Positions 51,653-61,666 of a stretch of DNA of 64,000 bases are shown here, in pieces. Origin of the DNA: Clostridiaceae bacterium (GTDB taxonomy: Bacteria > Bacillota > Clostridia > Lachnospirales > Lachnospiraceae); assembly GCA_021200535.1 (NCBI GenBank), contig JAJQGL010000094.1, positions 1-64,000 on the forward strand, given 5' to 3'. The notes under the pieces are model-generated. The model was not told the origin of the DNA. It did no database searches and worked only from the letters and a program-made list of their open reading frames with translations. The position numbers and the translations under genes were made by a program. The first letter of the stretch is position 1, and each line of letters opens with the position of its first letter.

Positions 51653-51695
51653 TCTAAGGACCTCCTTTTGGGTGTTTGCTTACTGCTGTCAGCTA

Positions 51696-52289
51696 TTATT
51701 TTGAATATAACTCGACGATAAGCACTTCATTTACAGGAACATCAATCTGCTCTCTTGTCGGGATATCCTTAACAGTACCGGAAAGTGTCTCATGATTTGC
51801 CTCAAGCCAATCCGGCACGATTCTTCCCTCTGTCACTTCAAGAATGTCCTTATATCTCTGAGCTCCTTTGTGCTTTTCCTTAATCTCAATTACATCTCCC
51901 GGTTTTACTTCATAGGAAGGGATATTAACGCATTTGCCATTGACAAGAACGTGCTTGTGACCCACAATCTGTCTTGTCTCTTTTCTGGTACGGCCATATC
52001 CCATGCGGAATAAAACGTTATCCAGCCTAAGCTCAAGAAGAATCATAAGATTCTCACCGGTTGTACCATATTTTAACTTCTGTGCCTTAGCAAAATTATT
52101 TCTGAAAGGCTTCTCTAAAACACCGTAGATAAATTTTGCTTTCTGCTTTTCCTTTAACTGAAGACCATATTCACTAGGTTTTCTGCCAGCTCTTACGCTT
52201 CTGTTTGACTTTTTATCAATACCCAAAATCTGCGGCTCAATTCCGAGCGCCCGACATCTCTTGAGTACCGGCACCATATCTCTTGCCAT
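51696..52289 (-). CDS. rpsD: 30S ribosomal protein S4
   Basis: 197 residues with GRKPSEYGLQLKEKQKAKFIYGVLEKPFRN and an S4 RNA-binding domain (LDNVLFRMGYGRTRKETRQIVGHKHVLVNG). It lacks the N-terminal zinc cysteines. A 95-base gap separates it from rpsK, wider than other gaps in this part of the operon. Confidence 0.96.
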   Translation of the reverse strand: MARDMVPVLKRCRALGIEPQILGIDKKSNRSVRAGRKPSEYGLQLKEKQKAKFIYGVLEKPFRNNFAKAQKLKYGTTGENLMILLELRLDNVLFRMGYGRTRKETRQIVGHKHVLVNGKCVNIPSYEVKPGDVIEIKEKHKGAQRYKDILEVTEGRIVPDWLEANHETLSGTVKDIPTREQIDVPVNEVLIVELYSK

Positions 52290-52384
52290 TGTTTTTCCTC
52301 CTAATAATTATTCAATCATTTCCGTTTCTCTCATATTAAATACAGAATCCCCTGACCCGCAGTATACGATTCTGTTCTGACAGA

Positions 52385-52780
52385 TCAGACACGACGGCGC
52401 TTCGGCGGACGGCATCCATTGTGCGGTACCGGAGTTACGTCGCGAATGCTTGTAACATCAATTCCGCATGCCTGTAACGCACGGATTGCTGCCTCACGTC
52501 CGGAACCCGGTCCCTTTACCATAACATCAACAGATGTTAAACCATGCGGCAAAGCTGCCTTTGCTGCTGTCTCTGCCGCCATCTGCGCTGCATATGGTGT
52601 GGATTTTTTCGAACCTCTGAAGCCTAATCCACCTGCGCTTGCCCAGGATACTGCATTTCCCTGTGCGTCTGTAAGCGTAACGATTGTATTATTAAAGGAA
52701 GACTGAATATGTGCCTGTCCATGTCCGACATTCTTTTTGACACGCTTCTTGCCTGCCTTTTTTGCTACCTGTTTAGCCAT
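52385..52780 (-). CDS. rpsK: 30S ribosomal protein S11
   Basis: 131 residues from ATG 52780, chosen because GGAGG lies 8 bases upstream; the track start two codons earlier lacks this spacing. Signature [23 protein letters not shown] and C-terminal [15 protein letters not shown]. Confidence 0.96.
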   Translation of the reverse strand: MAKQVAKKAGKKRVKKNVGHGQAHIQSSFNNTIVTLTDAQGNAVSWASAGGLGFRGSKKSTPYAAQMAAETAAKAALPHGLTSVDVMVKGPGSGREAAIRALQACGIDVTSIRDVTPVPHNGCRPPKRRRV

Positions 52781-52802
52781 TGTCAAAGCCTCCTATTTTA
52801 TC

Positions 52803-53171
52803 TTATTTCTTCTTATTTGCGACAGTACGCTTCGGACCCTTGCGTGTCCTTGCATTTGTCTTTGTCTTCTGACCACGAACCGGAAGACCTTTTCTGTGAC
52901 GGATACCTCTATAGCATCCGATTTCCTGAAGTCTCTTGATGTTCATAGCAATTTCCCTGCGAAGATCACCCTCTACTGTCTGAGTCTCATCAATGACATC
53001 ACGAATACGTGCAACTTCTTCGTCAGTAAGATCCTTGACACGAGTGTCCGGATCAACTTTAGCCTCTGCTAAAATGCGGTTCGAGCTTACTCTTCCAATA
53101 CCATAAATATAAGTAAGACCAATTTCCACACGCTTTTCTCTTGGTAAATCTACACCACTAATACGTGCCAT
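52803..53171 (-). CDS. rpsM: 30S ribosomal protein S13
   Basis: 122 residues; [34 protein letters not shown] and C-terminal [25 protein letters not shown] precedes the ATG. Unusually far (332 bases) from rpmJ, which normally adjoins it. Confidence 0.97.
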   Translation of the reverse strand: MARISGVDLPREKRVEIGLTYIYGIGRVSSNRILAEAKVDPDTRVKDLTDEEVARIRDVIDETQTVEGDLRREIAMNIKRLQEIGCYRGIRHRKGLPVRGQKTKTNARTRKGPKRTVANKKK

Positions 53172-53503
53172 GTGTACTTTACACCTCCGTTATTCTTTGT
53201 TTTTGTTTTGATTACAGTGATATCCACTGTCAGCCGCTTTAAATTGTAATCTTATTGCATAGACGATTCTTTTTTCCCCATCTTTTTTGGGGAAATGTCG
53301 GGCTGCCTGCGAAATGGCAGCCGGTACTACGCCGCAGTCATCAATCTGCCGTTGATAAGACCGGTATGGAAACGAAATGACACGTCCCATGCCGAAATGG
53401 ATAATCAGTCCATCTACAATATCATAGTGCCGCAGCACTATAATGAACAGAAAGCAAGTTCTATTGAATCGGCATGCCCTGTCATTGAGCCATGCCTTCC
53501 GAA
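53172..53503 (-). other. 332-base gap between rpmJ and rpsM with hairpins
   Basis: Minus-strand hairpins: ATAGTGC/GCACTAT (53441-53424), GGCTGCC/GGCAGCC (53322-53301) and CCCC/GGGG (53292-53276). A GTG-started 82-codon frame (53438-53190) has no ribosome site and no recognisable family. It may be a structured leader of rpsM or decayed sequence. Confidence 0.4.
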
Positions 53504-53617
53504 TTAGCCCTGTCTCTGTTTATGTCTGGGATTCTCGCAGATGATTCTGACACGTCCCTTTCTCTTGATGACCTTACATTTTTCGCAAATCGGTTTTACT
53601 GAAGATCTAACTTTCAC
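53504..53617 (-). CDS. rpmJ: 50S ribosomal protein L36
   Basis: 37 residues, GTG start at 53617 with GGAGG 8 bases upstream. Reads [20 protein letters not shown], then RGVRI-type core and ends NPRHKQRQG; the zinc ligands are CxxC, C and H, so this is the zinc-binding form. Normally it directly follows infA; here infA is 3.7 kb away and rpmJ has its own promoter. Confidence 0.96.
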   Translation of the reverse strand: MKVRSSVKPICEKCKVIKRKGRVRIICENPRHKQRQG

Positions 53618-53650
53618 AGCAACAACCTCCTTTCAAAAAGTCCGTTGTCC

Positions 53651-53679
53651 ATTTTACCACAGATTTCCACGGCATGCAA
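53651..53679 (-). promoter_or_regulatory. Promoter of the rpmJ-rpsM-rpsK-rpsD-rpoA unit
   Basis: TTGCAT (53679-53674), 17 bases, TAAAAT (53656-53651), 34 bases before rpmJ. Explains how the alpha-operon part is transcribed despite the insertion upstream. Confidence 0.7.
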
Positions 53680-53729
53680 GCACTTTTTTTGCGACTTTTG
53701 CTCTTTTTCTCTTTTTTATCTTTTCTATT

Positions 53730-53758
53730 TTGTCATAATCTGTTAAAATAAAAATAAT
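53730..53758 (+). promoter_or_regulatory. Promoter of the chemoreceptor/binding-protein pair
   Basis: TTGTCA (53730-53735), 17 bases, AATAAT (53753-53758), in an AT-rich stretch. Confidence 0.45.
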
Positions 53759-53833
53759 ATTTTTTATCTTTTTTTGCTTTTTTTTCAGCAAAAAAATTTA
53801 TTTATCTTTTTATTCAGATGAGGAGGGAAAAAT

Positions 53834-55858
53834 ATGCAAAAACCTACATTTCACAGAATGAAAGGGGGATCTATCAAGACAAGGCTGATTGCTTCCTATA
53901 TTGTTATTGCCCTGGCCGGTATTCTTGCAATCTCTTTCATTTCCTACGCAAGAACAAGTTCCACCATGAAATCAAAGGTAGGATCTCTGACTACCGCGAT
54001 CAACGACCAGATCCGTTTGAGCATCAATGCACATCTGAGCAATATTGAAGATATCGTCTCTCTGATATACTCGGATTCCCAGGCGTGTACATATGATGAT
54101 ACTGACGCTTCTATCAGCGATTTAGAGAAGATTTCCATTAAGTCAGATATCGAAAACACACTGCTTACCAACAGCCTGATGAATAATTTCGGCGACTATT
54201 GTATTATCTACTCCAACAATGCTTCTGTGGGGATACTGGCATCTTCTACCAGTGAGCTTTTTGGTTCGGATACCCTTTACGAAAACGTTTCCAGCCATAT
54301 TACAAGGGAAACGACAAACGACGGTTGGTTTACCGGCACAAATGACTACTATTCCAGAATATTTTACGTAAAAAGGATTAACGATAATGCTGTCTTACTT
54401 GCTGCCATTTACTCAGCCGATCTGCGCGCTCTGATGGAAACCTCTGATCAGATGAGCGATATGACGATTCGAATAACAGACGAAGAAAACCGCATCATTT
54501 ATTCTACAATAGATGAAGAAACCGGCGGCACGGCTCTGGACGACAGCATCAGCAGCAAAATAACAGACAAAAGCCGCAGCACATTTTTTACTGAAGGCCA
54601 GCTGGTTACAACAAACACCTGCGGCGACGACTGGAAGATTGTCAGCACAGTCCCAACAAGCTCCATTCTTTCGGAAGTCTATGAGCTTCAGACATTTACA
54701 ATCATCCTGACCCTGATTGGTATTATTCTGGTCATCGCAGGCGGTATCGTATTCTCCAATACCATCACCAGACCCATCCGGCGGATTGTATCGGTTATGC
54801 AAAAGGCTGCCAACGGTGATTTGACCCAAACTTCGGACTTTAAAACATTTGGAGAGCTGGATGTGCTTTCTCATACTTTTAACGAAATGATAACACAAAT
54901 GCGGCTTCTGCTGGCAGAGGCGGAAACGGTTTCCGAACAGGTGCAAAGCCAGGTGGTGGATATCGGTGACATTGCCACCCAGTCCCGCACCATTTCCGAA
55001 AACATTACCATTGCTATGGAAGAGGTGGCAAAAGGCGCTGCTACCCAGCTGGATGAATCACACAAAACGTTTCATTCCCTGGAAAATCTGGCAAACAACA
55101 TTGGCCTGACCATCAACAATGTCACAGAGGTACACGCAAATTCCCGTGATACCAGAGAAATTGGCAGCAATTCTATTTCACAGATTCAGGATCTCCGCAC
55201 CAAAACGCTTGCCGTCAATACTTCCATGAACAGCATCAATGAAACCTTTGACGTCCTGGTAAAAGAAGTAGAAAACATAGAATCTGTCATTGCACTGATT
55301 CATTCGATCAGTGAAGAAACAAGCCTGCTGGCATTAAACGCCTCCATCGAAGCCGCCAGAGCCGGTGAAGCCGGAAAAGGTTTTGCAGTTGTAGCCGGTG
55401 AGGTCAGCAATCTTGCAACCCAGACAGAAAAGTCAACCAGCAATATTTATGACGTCATCAACAAAATTCGGGAATATGTAAACAATACAATGGAAATATT
55501 GGATTCTGCAAAAACAATATTTGCAGAACAGTCCACCATGGTTTCTGATACAGCTGATTCTTTCCAGCAAATTGTAGACTCTACCGATTTAATCAGCGAC
55601 AAGATAAACCAAATCGGCGACCTCACTTCCGAAATGAGCAGCCTAAAGGAAGAATCCCTTACCGCCACCCAGAATATATTAGAAATCACAGAGCACTCCT
55701 CTGCCAATACAGAAGAGGTGCTGAGCGTAACTCTGGAACAGCTGGACATCAGTCGTAATCTTTCCCAGAAAGCGGCAGAATTAGAGGAAGCGACCTCCTC
55801 TCTCCAGCAATCCCTTAGTAAATTTAAGGTGTCCGAAGAAAAGGAGGTACTGTCATGA
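53834..55858 (+). CDS. Methyl-accepting chemotaxis protein (dCache type)
   Basis: 674 residues; ATG 53834 behind GAGGAGG. Membrane segment about 15-38 ([19 protein letters not shown]), an exterior double-Cache-like sensor domain to about 285, second membrane segment about 288-312, HAMP domain ([22 protein letters not shown]), and a signalling domain with tip [35 protein letters not shown]. Its ATGA overlaps the next gene, a sugar-type binding lipoprotein, so the two products are probably made together. Inserted on the opposite strand inside the ribosomal cluster. Confidence 0.93.
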   Translation: MQKPTFHRMKGGSIKTRLIASYIVIALAGILAISFISYARTSSTMKSKVGSLTTAINDQIRLSINAHLSNIEDIVSLIYSDSQACTYDDTDASISDLEKISIKSDIENTLLTNSLMNNFGDYCIIYSNNASVGILASSTSELFGSDTLYENVSSHITRETTNDGWFTGTNDYYSRIFYVKRINDNAVLLAAIYSADLRALMETSDQMSDMTIRITDEENRIIYSTIDEETGGTALDDSISSKITDKSRSTFFTEGQLVTTNTCGDDWKIVSTVPTSSILSEVYELQTFTIILTLIGIILVIAGGIVFSNTITRPIRRIVSVMQKAANGDLTQTSDFKTFGELDVLSHTFNEMITQMRLLLAEAETVSEQVQSQVVDIGDIATQSRTISENITIAMEEVAKGAATQLDESHKTFHSLENLANNIGLTINNVTEVHANSRDTREIGSNSISQIQDLRTKTLAVNTSMNSINETFDVLVKEVENIESVIALIHSISEETSLLALNASIEAARAGEAGKGFAVVAGEVSNLATQTEKSTSNIYDVINKIREYVNNTMEILDSAKTIFAEQSTMVSDTADSFQQIVDSTDLISDKINQIGDLTSEMSSLKEESLTATQNILEITEHSSANTEEVLSVTLEQLDISRNLSQKAAELEEATSSLQQSLSKFKVSEEKEVLS

Positions 55859-57126
55859 AAATATCCAAAAAAATGATTGCTTTAGGACTTTGTTTTACCA
55901 CTTTCACAAGTATGCTGACAAGCTGCGGCACAACAGATAATATGGCTTTAGTGGAAGGATCCTCACAAAAAGAAATCACATTCTCCTGGTGGGGATCTGA
56001 TTCCAGACATGAATATACAATCGCAGCAATCAAAGAATTTGAAAAGCAAAATCCTGATATTAAGGTTAATCTGGAATACAGTGAATTTACCGGCTTCCAG
56101 TTAAAAACAGATGTGCAGATCGCCGCTCATACAGAAGCAGATATTATGCAGCTGAATTATTCCTGGGTCAGTAATTACTCACCAGACGGAAGCGGATTTT
56201 ACGATCTGGAGCAGTTATCCGATGAGCTGGATTTATCCAATTATGATGATGATGTTTTAGATTACGGAAGAATCAACGGCACGCTAAATGCCCTTCCGAT
56301 CGCGCAGAATGGCCAGGTATTCGTTTACAATGAAACCCTCTACCAAAAATACAATTTAGATCTTCCTACAACATGGGACGACTTCTTTGAAGCAGCCGAA
56401 GTCATGAATGATGACGGCGTATATCCTTTAGATATTGGTTCTGTGGCTATGTGGCTTCTTTCCGTTGCCTATGCCGAGCAGACATCCGGTCATGTAATTA
56501 TCTCAGAGGACGGTGATTTCACCTTTACCGAGCAGGATGTCAGGACAATGATCTCTTTCTATTGCAGCCTCGTTGAAAAAGGAGTGGTAAAGGAAATTTC
56601 CAAGCGGTCCGATGATGACCTGCTAGACGAAACAGCTGCCGCTACCGTTCAGTGGATTAACAGTGCGGAAAAATACGGCGAATACTTTGAATCCATCGGT
56701 GATACAAGTGTTATCGGAACAACACCGCTGCTCTCAGGCTCCTCCCGAAGCGGCTGGTATGTGCGCCCTGCAACCATGTATGCCATCAGCGCAAATACCC
56801 AGTATCCGGAGGAATCTGCAAAGCTTTTGAACTTTTTAGTCAGCAGTGAAGAGATGACGCTGGGCCAGCAGCTTGACAAAGGAATCCCTTTCAACAAAAA
56901 GGCGAAAGAAATTTTAGACGAAAACAATATGCTGGAAGGGCTGATGAATGATGCTGCCACAACGATTGATAACACAGAAACTTATCTGATGAATCCAAAA
57001 TTCGAAGACTCTGTACTGAGCGATGCACTGTACAATGCCTGCGTCGACGTCCTATACGGCGACACATCTCTGAACAGCGCTGCCCATACCGCATACAAAG
57101 AAATGAAAGAAAACTTTACAGAATAA
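55855..57126 (+). CDS. Extracellular solute-binding lipoprotein (sugar ABC type) without transporter genes
   Basis: 423 residues. Lipoprotein signal [24 protein letters not shown] with lipobox LTSC. The mature protein opens [31 protein letters not shown], the family 1 sugar-binding pattern, with [24 protein letters not shown] further on. Starts inside the MCP stop (ATGA). No permease or ATPase is nearby, which suggests that the lipoprotein presents a carbohydrate to the chemoreceptor rather than (or as well as) to a transporter. Ligand unknown. Confidence 0.9.
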   Translation: MKISKKMIALGLCFTTFTSMLTSCGTTDNMALVEGSSQKEITFSWWGSDSRHEYTIAAIKEFEKQNPDIKVNLEYSEFTGFQLKTDVQIAAHTEADIMQLNYSWVSNYSPDGSGFYDLEQLSDELDLSNYDDDVLDYGRINGTLNALPIAQNGQVFVYNETLYQKYNLDLPTTWDDFFEAAEVMNDDGVYPLDIGSVAMWLLSVAYAEQTSGHVIISEDGDFTFTEQDVRTMISFYCSLVEKGVVKEISKRSDDDLLDETAAATVQWINSAEKYGEYFESIGDTSVIGTTPLLSGSSRSGWYVRPATMYAISANTQYPEESAKLLNFLVSSEEMTLGQQLDKGIPFNKKAKEILDENNMLEGLMNDAATTIDNTETYLMNPKFEDSVLSDALYNACVDVLYGDTSLNSAAHTAYKEMKENFTE

Positions 57127-57177
57127 CCGCACAAGAACAGCATAGAAATATAGAAAAATACAGAAGAAATACAAAAA

Positions 57178-57252
57178 ATACAGAAGAGCTGCAGGATAAT
57201 ACAGAAGAGTTGCAAGATAATACAGAAGAGCTGCAGGATAATACAGAAGAAA
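57178..57252. repeat. 21-base tandem repeat after the binding-lipoprotein gene
   Basis: Units at 57178-57198, 57199-57219, 57220-57240 and a partial at 57241, consensus ATACAGAAGAGCTGCAGGATA. The period is a multiple of three; one frame, not that of the preceding gene, reads NTEELQD heptads without stops, as in a coiled coil. Confidence 0.85.
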
Positions 57253-57285
57253 TATCAAATAGCGGCAGAATACATGCCGGAAAAC

Positions 57286-57313
57286 AAAGGGCACCCAACA
57301 GGGTGCCCTTTTC
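57286..57313. terminator. Terminator between the inserted pair and infA
   Basis: AAAGGGCACCC (57286-57296), loop AACA, GGGTGCCCTTTT (57301-57312). Works rightward for the inserted pair; leftward it is followed by TTTGTTTT and could also end the infA unit. Confidence 0.85.
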
Positions 57314-57357
57314 AATAAAAAAGCCAACAAAGCGTTTTCTGCCCTGTCAGCTTGTTT

Positions 57358-57576
57358 TTATTTATCCCTCCAGGTAATCCGTCCCTTTGTCAGGTCATAG
57401 GGCGACATTTCCATCGTCACTTTATCTCCCGGCAGAATACGGATAAAATTCTTGCGCAATTTTCCACTGATGTGTGCCAGTACCTGATGTCCATTTTCCA
57501 GTTCTACCTTAAACATGGCATTTGGAAGCTTTTCCACAACAATTCCTTCGATTTCAATAACATCTTCTTTTGACAT
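57358..57576 (-). CDS. infA: Translation initiation factor IF-1
   Basis: 72 residues, normal size: [53 protein letters not shown], an S1-like OB fold. GGAGG upstream. Follows map by 64 bases. Its usual downstream neighbour rpmJ has been displaced by the MCP/lipoprotein insertion. Confidence 0.97.
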   Translation of the reverse strand: MSKEDVIEIEGIVVEKLPNAMFKVELENGHQVLAHISGKLRKNFIRILPGDKVTMEMSPYDLTKGRITWRDK

Positions 57577-57640
57577 ATTCTCCTCCTTATTTCACGGTAA
57601 TACTCATTTCTGCGCACATTTTTTACGCATATTTTCATTT

Positions 57641-58405
57641 TCATACCAAATTTTCATTATATGAGAGTAACTCCGGCTCTCCCTCTGTAATCAGGACTGT
57701 ATTTTCATAATGAGCGGAATTTCTGGAATCTCTTGTCACTACTGTCCAATCATCTTCAAGCACCCATACCTCAAACGCACCCGCATTTACCATTGGTTCA
57801 ATCGCAAGTGTCATCCCGGCACGAAGCTTCATCCCTCTTCCAATCGGTTTAAAGTTTGGCACCTGCGGTTCCTCATGGAGCTCTTTTCCAATGCCGTGTC
57901 CAACCAGATCCCTGACTACAGAATATCCATTATCCTCAACATATTGCTGGATTGCTTTCGAAATATCAAACAAATGGTTTCCTTCTTTGGCAAATTTAAT
58001 TCCTTCAAAAAAGCTCTGCTTTGTAATATCAATAAGCCTCTGATCCTCCTCGGAAATCTGCCCGACCGCATGCGTGCGCGCTGCATCTGACTGATATCCC
58101 TTATAAATCACACCGGCGTCAAGACTTACAATATCACCCTCCTGTAAAATCCGTTTCTTATCCGGAATGCCATGTACGACCTCATCATTAACGGAAACAC
58201 AGATAGAGGCAGGATAACCGTTATAATTCAAAAAGGACGGAATGCAGTCATAGCTGCGAATCACTTCTTCCCCTTTCCGGTTAATGTCCATCGTGCTGAT
58301 ACCAGGTTTTATAATTTGGGCCATCTCATCATGCACAACGGCAAGAATCTTTCCTGCTTCTCTCATTAATTCAATCTCATGCTGTGATTTAATTGTAACT
58401 GACAT
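57641..58405 (-). CDS. map: Methionine aminopeptidase, type I
   Basis: 254 residues; ATG 58405 (MSVTIKSQHEIELMREAGKI). The longer frame upstream is the repeat-rich gap and is rejected. Metal ligands: two aspartates in VSLDAGVIYKGYQSDAARTHAVG, histidine in GHGIGKELHEEP, and glutamates in LAIEPMVN and near the end. Removes N-terminal methionine. Between adk and infA as usual. Confidence 0.96.
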   Translation of the reverse strand: MSVTIKSQHEIELMREAGKILAVVHDEMAQIIKPGISTMDINRKGEEVIRSYDCIPSFLNYNGYPASICVSVNDEVVHGIPDKKRILQEGDIVSLDAGVIYKGYQSDAARTHAVGQISEEDQRLIDITKQSFFEGIKFAKEGNHLFDISKAIQQYVEDNGYSVVRDLVGHGIGKELHEEPQVPNFKPIGRGMKLRAGMTLAIEPMVNAGAFEVWVLEDDWTVVTRDSRNSAHYENTVLITEGEPELLSYNENLV

Positions 58406-58445
58406 AATCTGCCTTCTTTCTATTCCTATTCTATATAAGATACGC

Positions 58446-58566
58446 GGGATGCCTGCAGCAGCGCAAAATCCTGCATAAAGTACAAGGGATGCCTTCAACA
58501 GCGCAATCCCTATATGAAGTACAAGAAGCTGCCTGCAGCAGCGCAAATCCCTGTATCAAAACAGGA
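58446..58566. repeat. Three imperfect 39-40-base tandem repeats between adk and map
   Basis: Copies start near 58446, 58486 and 58525; shared core GATGCCTgCAgCAGCGCAAA...AAGTACAAG. About 235 bases separate adk and map, which normally lie close together. Confidence 0.75.
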
Positions 58567-58640
58567 GCAAAGACAGGGCGGCCAACAAATCAGCCCTGCT
58601 CTGCCCCTTTACTTGCAAATCAGAAACTGGATAACAGAAT

Positions 58641-59285
58641 CTATTCGCCAAGAATTTCCTTTACCTTTGCTTTCACGCCCTCAACGCCAAGGGAACCATC
58701 AATCTCATGTAGGATTCCCTGCTCCTTATAGTAAGCAATCAGCGGTGCCGTCTGCTCATGATAGACATCCAGCCTCTTTTTTACTGTCTCTGGCGTATCA
58801 TCCTTGCGAAGCTCAAGTGTTCCGCCGCAGCTGTCACATACGCCCTCTTTCTTCGGAGGAATATTCACAATGTGATAGGTTGCACCGCACCCGGAACAAA
58901 CACGGCGCCCTGCCATACGGTCAATAATCGCCTGATCAGACATTTCAATATCCAATGCGTAATCTATCGCTGTACCTTTTTCCTTTAATGCTGCCGTAAG
59001 CGCTTCTGCCTGCGGTATGGTTCTTGGAAAACCGTCTAAAATATAACCATCCTTTGCGTCGTCCTTCTCCAAACGGTCTACCACCAGATCACATACCAAC
59101 TCATCCGGCACCAGCTCGCCGGCATCCATATAACTCTTTGCCTTTTTTCCCAACTCCGTACCTTCTTTAATATTCTGACGGAAAATGTCTCCCGTTGAAA
59201 TGGTCGGGATATGATATGCTTCCACAATTCCCTTTGCATGTGTTCCTTTTCCCGCACCAGGTGCCCCTAACATAATAATCTTCAT
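58641..59285 (-). CDS. adk: Adenylate kinase (zinc-lid type)
   Basis: 214 residues; ATG 59285 (MKIIMLGAPGAGKGTHAKG). P-loop GAPGAGKGT, DGFPRTIPQAEAL, and a four-cysteine zinc site in the LID (CSGCGATYH and CDSCGG, about 130-155) as in Gram-positive enzymes. Interconverts ATP+AMP and ADP. Has a separate promoter upstream and is cut off from secY by a terminator. Confidence 0.97.
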   Translation of the reverse strand: MKIIMLGAPGAGKGTHAKGIVEAYHIPTISTGDIFRQNIKEGTELGKKAKSYMDAGELVPDELVCDLVVDRLEKDDAKDGYILDGFPRTIPQAEALTAALKEKGTAIDYALDIEMSDQAIIDRMAGRRVCSGCGATYHIVNIPPKKEGVCDSCGGTLELRKDDTPETVKKRLDVYHEQTAPLIAYYKEQGILHEIDGSLGVEGVKAKVKEILGE

Positions 59286-59354
59286 TGAGTTCTCCTTTCC
59301 AAAAACAGTGTATTCTGCTTGTTTGGAGCCGTCACGCAATGACGCCCATAGATT

Positions 59355-59383
59355 ATGATACCCCAACAACAATCATTTTTCAA
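59355..59383 (-). promoter_or_regulatory. Promoter of the adk-map-infA unit
   Basis: TTGAAA (59383-59378), 17 bases, TATCAT (59360-59355). Confidence 0.6.
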
Positions 59384-59504
59384 CTACTTTTCCATCTCTG
59401 TCAAAAATTTTCGTATACATTTTCAGCTAAAGCAGATATCCGGCATGTCCCTTTCGAATGGCAGATACATTTTGCGAAGTGCACCATACCGCTGTCCTGC
59501 CCGT

Positions 59505-59541
59505 CATAAAAAAAAGGGCAGAACCCTGCGGTACTGCCCTC
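59505..59541 (-). terminator. Terminator after secY
   Basis: Leftward AGGGCAG (59540-59534), loop, CTGCCCT (59520-59514) followed by eight T. It ends the rplO-secY transcript before adk. Confidence 0.85.
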
Positions 59542-59560
59542 TGTGTTTTTGTTTATTCCT

Positions 59561-60898
59561 TTATTCGCTGATAAATCCTCTGTAATGACGCACAAGCATC
59601 TGTGATTCAATCTGCTTAAGTGTTTCCAATATAACACCTACAATAATAATCAGCGATGTGCCTCCAAACGAAACATCTGCCCCGAATGCACCAGAGAAGA
59701 AAATCGGAACCACCGCTACGACAGAAAGGCCAATCGCACCGATAAATACAATGCTGTTTAACACCTTTGTCAAATAATCCACCGTCGGCTTACCCGGACG
59801 AATACCCGGAATAAATCCGCCCTGTTTCTTCATGTTCATAGAAACCTCCTGCGGATTAAAGGTAATAGATGTGTAGAAGTAAGCAAAGAAAATCAACAAT
59901 ACTACATAAATTACCAGCCCCAAAGTATATTTAAACTCACCAAAGCTGTCAAAATTACACCATGAATTTTGATTTAATACCTTCAGCATTTTCTGAACAA
60001 GCGTCGCATTGGCACCGGAAGCCGGCTGAACCCCTGTAAAGCTTGCGATTACAATCGGCATCTGGAACAGGGAGCCTGCAAAAATAACCGGGATAACACC
60101 CGCTGTATTCACCTTCAGCGGAATGTGTGAGGACTGTCCCCCCAGCATCTTTCTTCCCTGTGTTTTCTTAGAATACTGTACACTGATTCTTCTCTCACCA
60201 TCGGAAAGGATAATGATAAACACGATCATACCGACAATAACTGCGACAATAACAACCGCTGCCAAAATTCTGTTGGTTGAAGTTGTGGCGCCGCTGATAA
60301 ACTTCTCATAGAGAGATGCCATATCCTCCGGCATGCGGGAAACAATATTGTACAACAGGATAATCGAAATACCGTTTCCAACACCCTTTTCCGTGATCTG
60401 CTCACCCAGCCACATCAAAAATGTTGCGCCTGCCGTCAGGGAAACCACCATAACAGCAACCGATTCAAAAGTCACCCCGTCCGTCAGATATCCGGCATTG
60501 CCGAATCCAATCGCCATTGCAACACTCTCAATCACTGCAAGCCCAATCGTAAGATATCTTGTATACTCTGCAATCTTCTTTCTTCCCTCTTCTCCATCCT
60601 TATGAAGCTCTTCCAAACGCGGAATTGCAATCGTCAACAGCTGAAGAATAATGGAAGATGTGATATACGGCGTAATATTCAATGCAAAAATGGACATCTG
60701 TGAAAAAGAACCACCTGTCATCTGGTTGAAGAAATCCATTGAACTGTTGTCCTCAAACCACTCAGAGATAACAGATGCATCCACGCCCGGCACTGGAATC
60801 TGACAACCAATACGCACAACCACTAACATAAAAAGCGTATATAAAATCTTTTTCCGAAGATCTTTGATTTTAAACGCATTACGGACTGTTTCAAACAT
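59561..60898 (-). CDS. secY: Protein translocase subunit SecY
   Basis: 445 residues, ten predicted membrane spans. N-terminus FETVRNAFKIKDLRKKILYTLFMLVVVRIGCQIPVPGVD; plug region NQMTGGSFSQMSIFALNITPYITSSIILQLL; cytoplasmic loop QGRKMLGGQSSHIPLKVNTAGVIPVIFA; C-terminal IESQMLVRHYRGFI. Central channel of Sec export. Two bases after rplO. Confidence 0.97.
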   Translation of the reverse strand: MFETVRNAFKIKDLRKKILYTLFMLVVVRIGCQIPVPGVDASVISEWFEDNSSMDFFNQMTGGSFSQMSIFALNITPYITSSIILQLLTIAIPRLEELHKDGEEGRKKIAEYTRYLTIGLAVIESVAMAIGFGNAGYLTDGVTFESVAVMVVSLTAGATFLMWLGEQITEKGVGNGISIILLYNIVSRMPEDMASLYEKFISGATTSTNRILAAVVIVAVIVGMIVFIIILSDGERRISVQYSKKTQGRKMLGGQSSHIPLKVNTAGVIPVIFAGSLFQMPIVIASFTGVQPASGANATLVQKMLKVLNQNSWCNFDSFGEFKYTLGLVIYVVLLIFFAYFYTSITFNPQEVSMNMKKQGGFIPGIRPGKPTVDYLTKVLNSIVFIGAIGLSVVAVVPIFFSGAFGADVSFGGTSLIIIVGVILETLKQIESQMLVRHYRGFISE

Positions 60899-60900
60899 CC

Positions 60901-61341
60901 TTAGATCACCTCAGCTTTTCCACCAAGAGCTTCGATTTTCTGGACTGCACTCTTGCTGAATGCATTCACCTGAACAGTAAGCTTCTTAGTTAATTCTCCA
61001 TTTCCGAGTATCTTAACTCCATCCTTTGGATTATTGATAATACCTTTTTCCTGCAATGCCGCAATAGTAACTACATCACCATCATTGAACTTTTCCAGTT
61101 TGTCAACGTTAATCGCAATAATCTCTTTTGAATTAATGTTTGTAAAGCCTCTTTTCGGAAGACGCATATAAAGCGGAAGCTGTCCGCCTTCAAAACCTGG
61201 ACGCGGAGCACCGGAACGTGCCTTCTGTCCCTTATGTCCCTTACCTGCTGTCTTTCCATTTCCTGAGCCATGTCCGCGGCCTCTTCTGAAATTGTTACTC
61301 TGCTTCGAGCCTTTTGCCGGACTTAATGTTGATAAATTCAT
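60901..61341 (-). CDS. rplO: 50S ribosomal protein L15
   Basis: 146 residues: [44 protein letters not shown], the glycine/basic-rich start, and the KOW-like C-terminal [23 protein letters not shown] upstream. A terminator and a promoter lie between it and rpmD. Confidence 0.97.
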   Translation of the reverse strand: MNLSTLSPAKGSKQSNNFRRGRGHGSGNGKTAGKGHKGQKARSGAPRPGFEGGQLPLYMRLPKRGFTNINSKEIIAINVDKLEKFNDGDVVTIAALQEKGIINNPKDGVKILGNGELTKKLTVQVNAFSKSAVQKIEALGGKAEVI

Positions 61342-61482
61342 AATAAACCTCCTAAATCTTGTCGATCTCTGTTTCCTGCCTCATCGTTTCAACAGAAGAT
61401 CATCCTCACTAACGGGCACAGATCCGCAGCTGCCGAAAAAACTACAGCCGCAATTCAGGCAATGCCCTCGCTACAATACAAT

Positions 61483-61512
61483 ATAATAGCATAAATACTT
61501 GTCCTTTGTCTA
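61483..61512 (-). promoter_or_regulatory. Promoter of the rplO-secY unit
   Basis: TAGACA (61512-61507), 18 bases, TATTAT (61488-61483). Confidence 0.5.
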
Positions 61513-61549
61513 CCTTTATTCCAAAAAATTCAGATTGCCCTAAGGAAGC

Positions 61550-61582
61550 AAAAAAGTGCCCGGAAACGGAATCCGGACACCT
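61550..61582 (-). terminator. Terminator after rpmD inside the spc operon
   Basis: Leftward GTGTCCGGA (61580-61572), 7-base loop, TCCGGGCAC (61564-61556), then TTTTTT. Confidence 0.8.
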
Positions 61583-61666
61583 TTGTCCAAAAGGTATCGA
61601 AGCATGGGATAACCTAATGGACAGGTATTATTTTTCTTTCCAACAAGGCTTTTCCACCCTGTCCCT

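Larger units (their letters stand above)
61342..61666 (-). other. 325-base gap between rpmD and rplO
   Basis: Holds a terminator (61550-61582) and a promoter (61483-61512). The rest shows no ORF or other recognisable signal. Confidence 0.6.

Noticed and set aside
53190-53438. 82-codon ORF between rpmJ and rpsM
   Set aside because: GTG start without ribosome site, no family resemblance, hairpins through the reading frame.
58406-58546. 47-codon N-terminal extension of Map
   Set aside because: Encoded by the tandem repeats; the ATG at 58405 gives the standard Map N-terminus.
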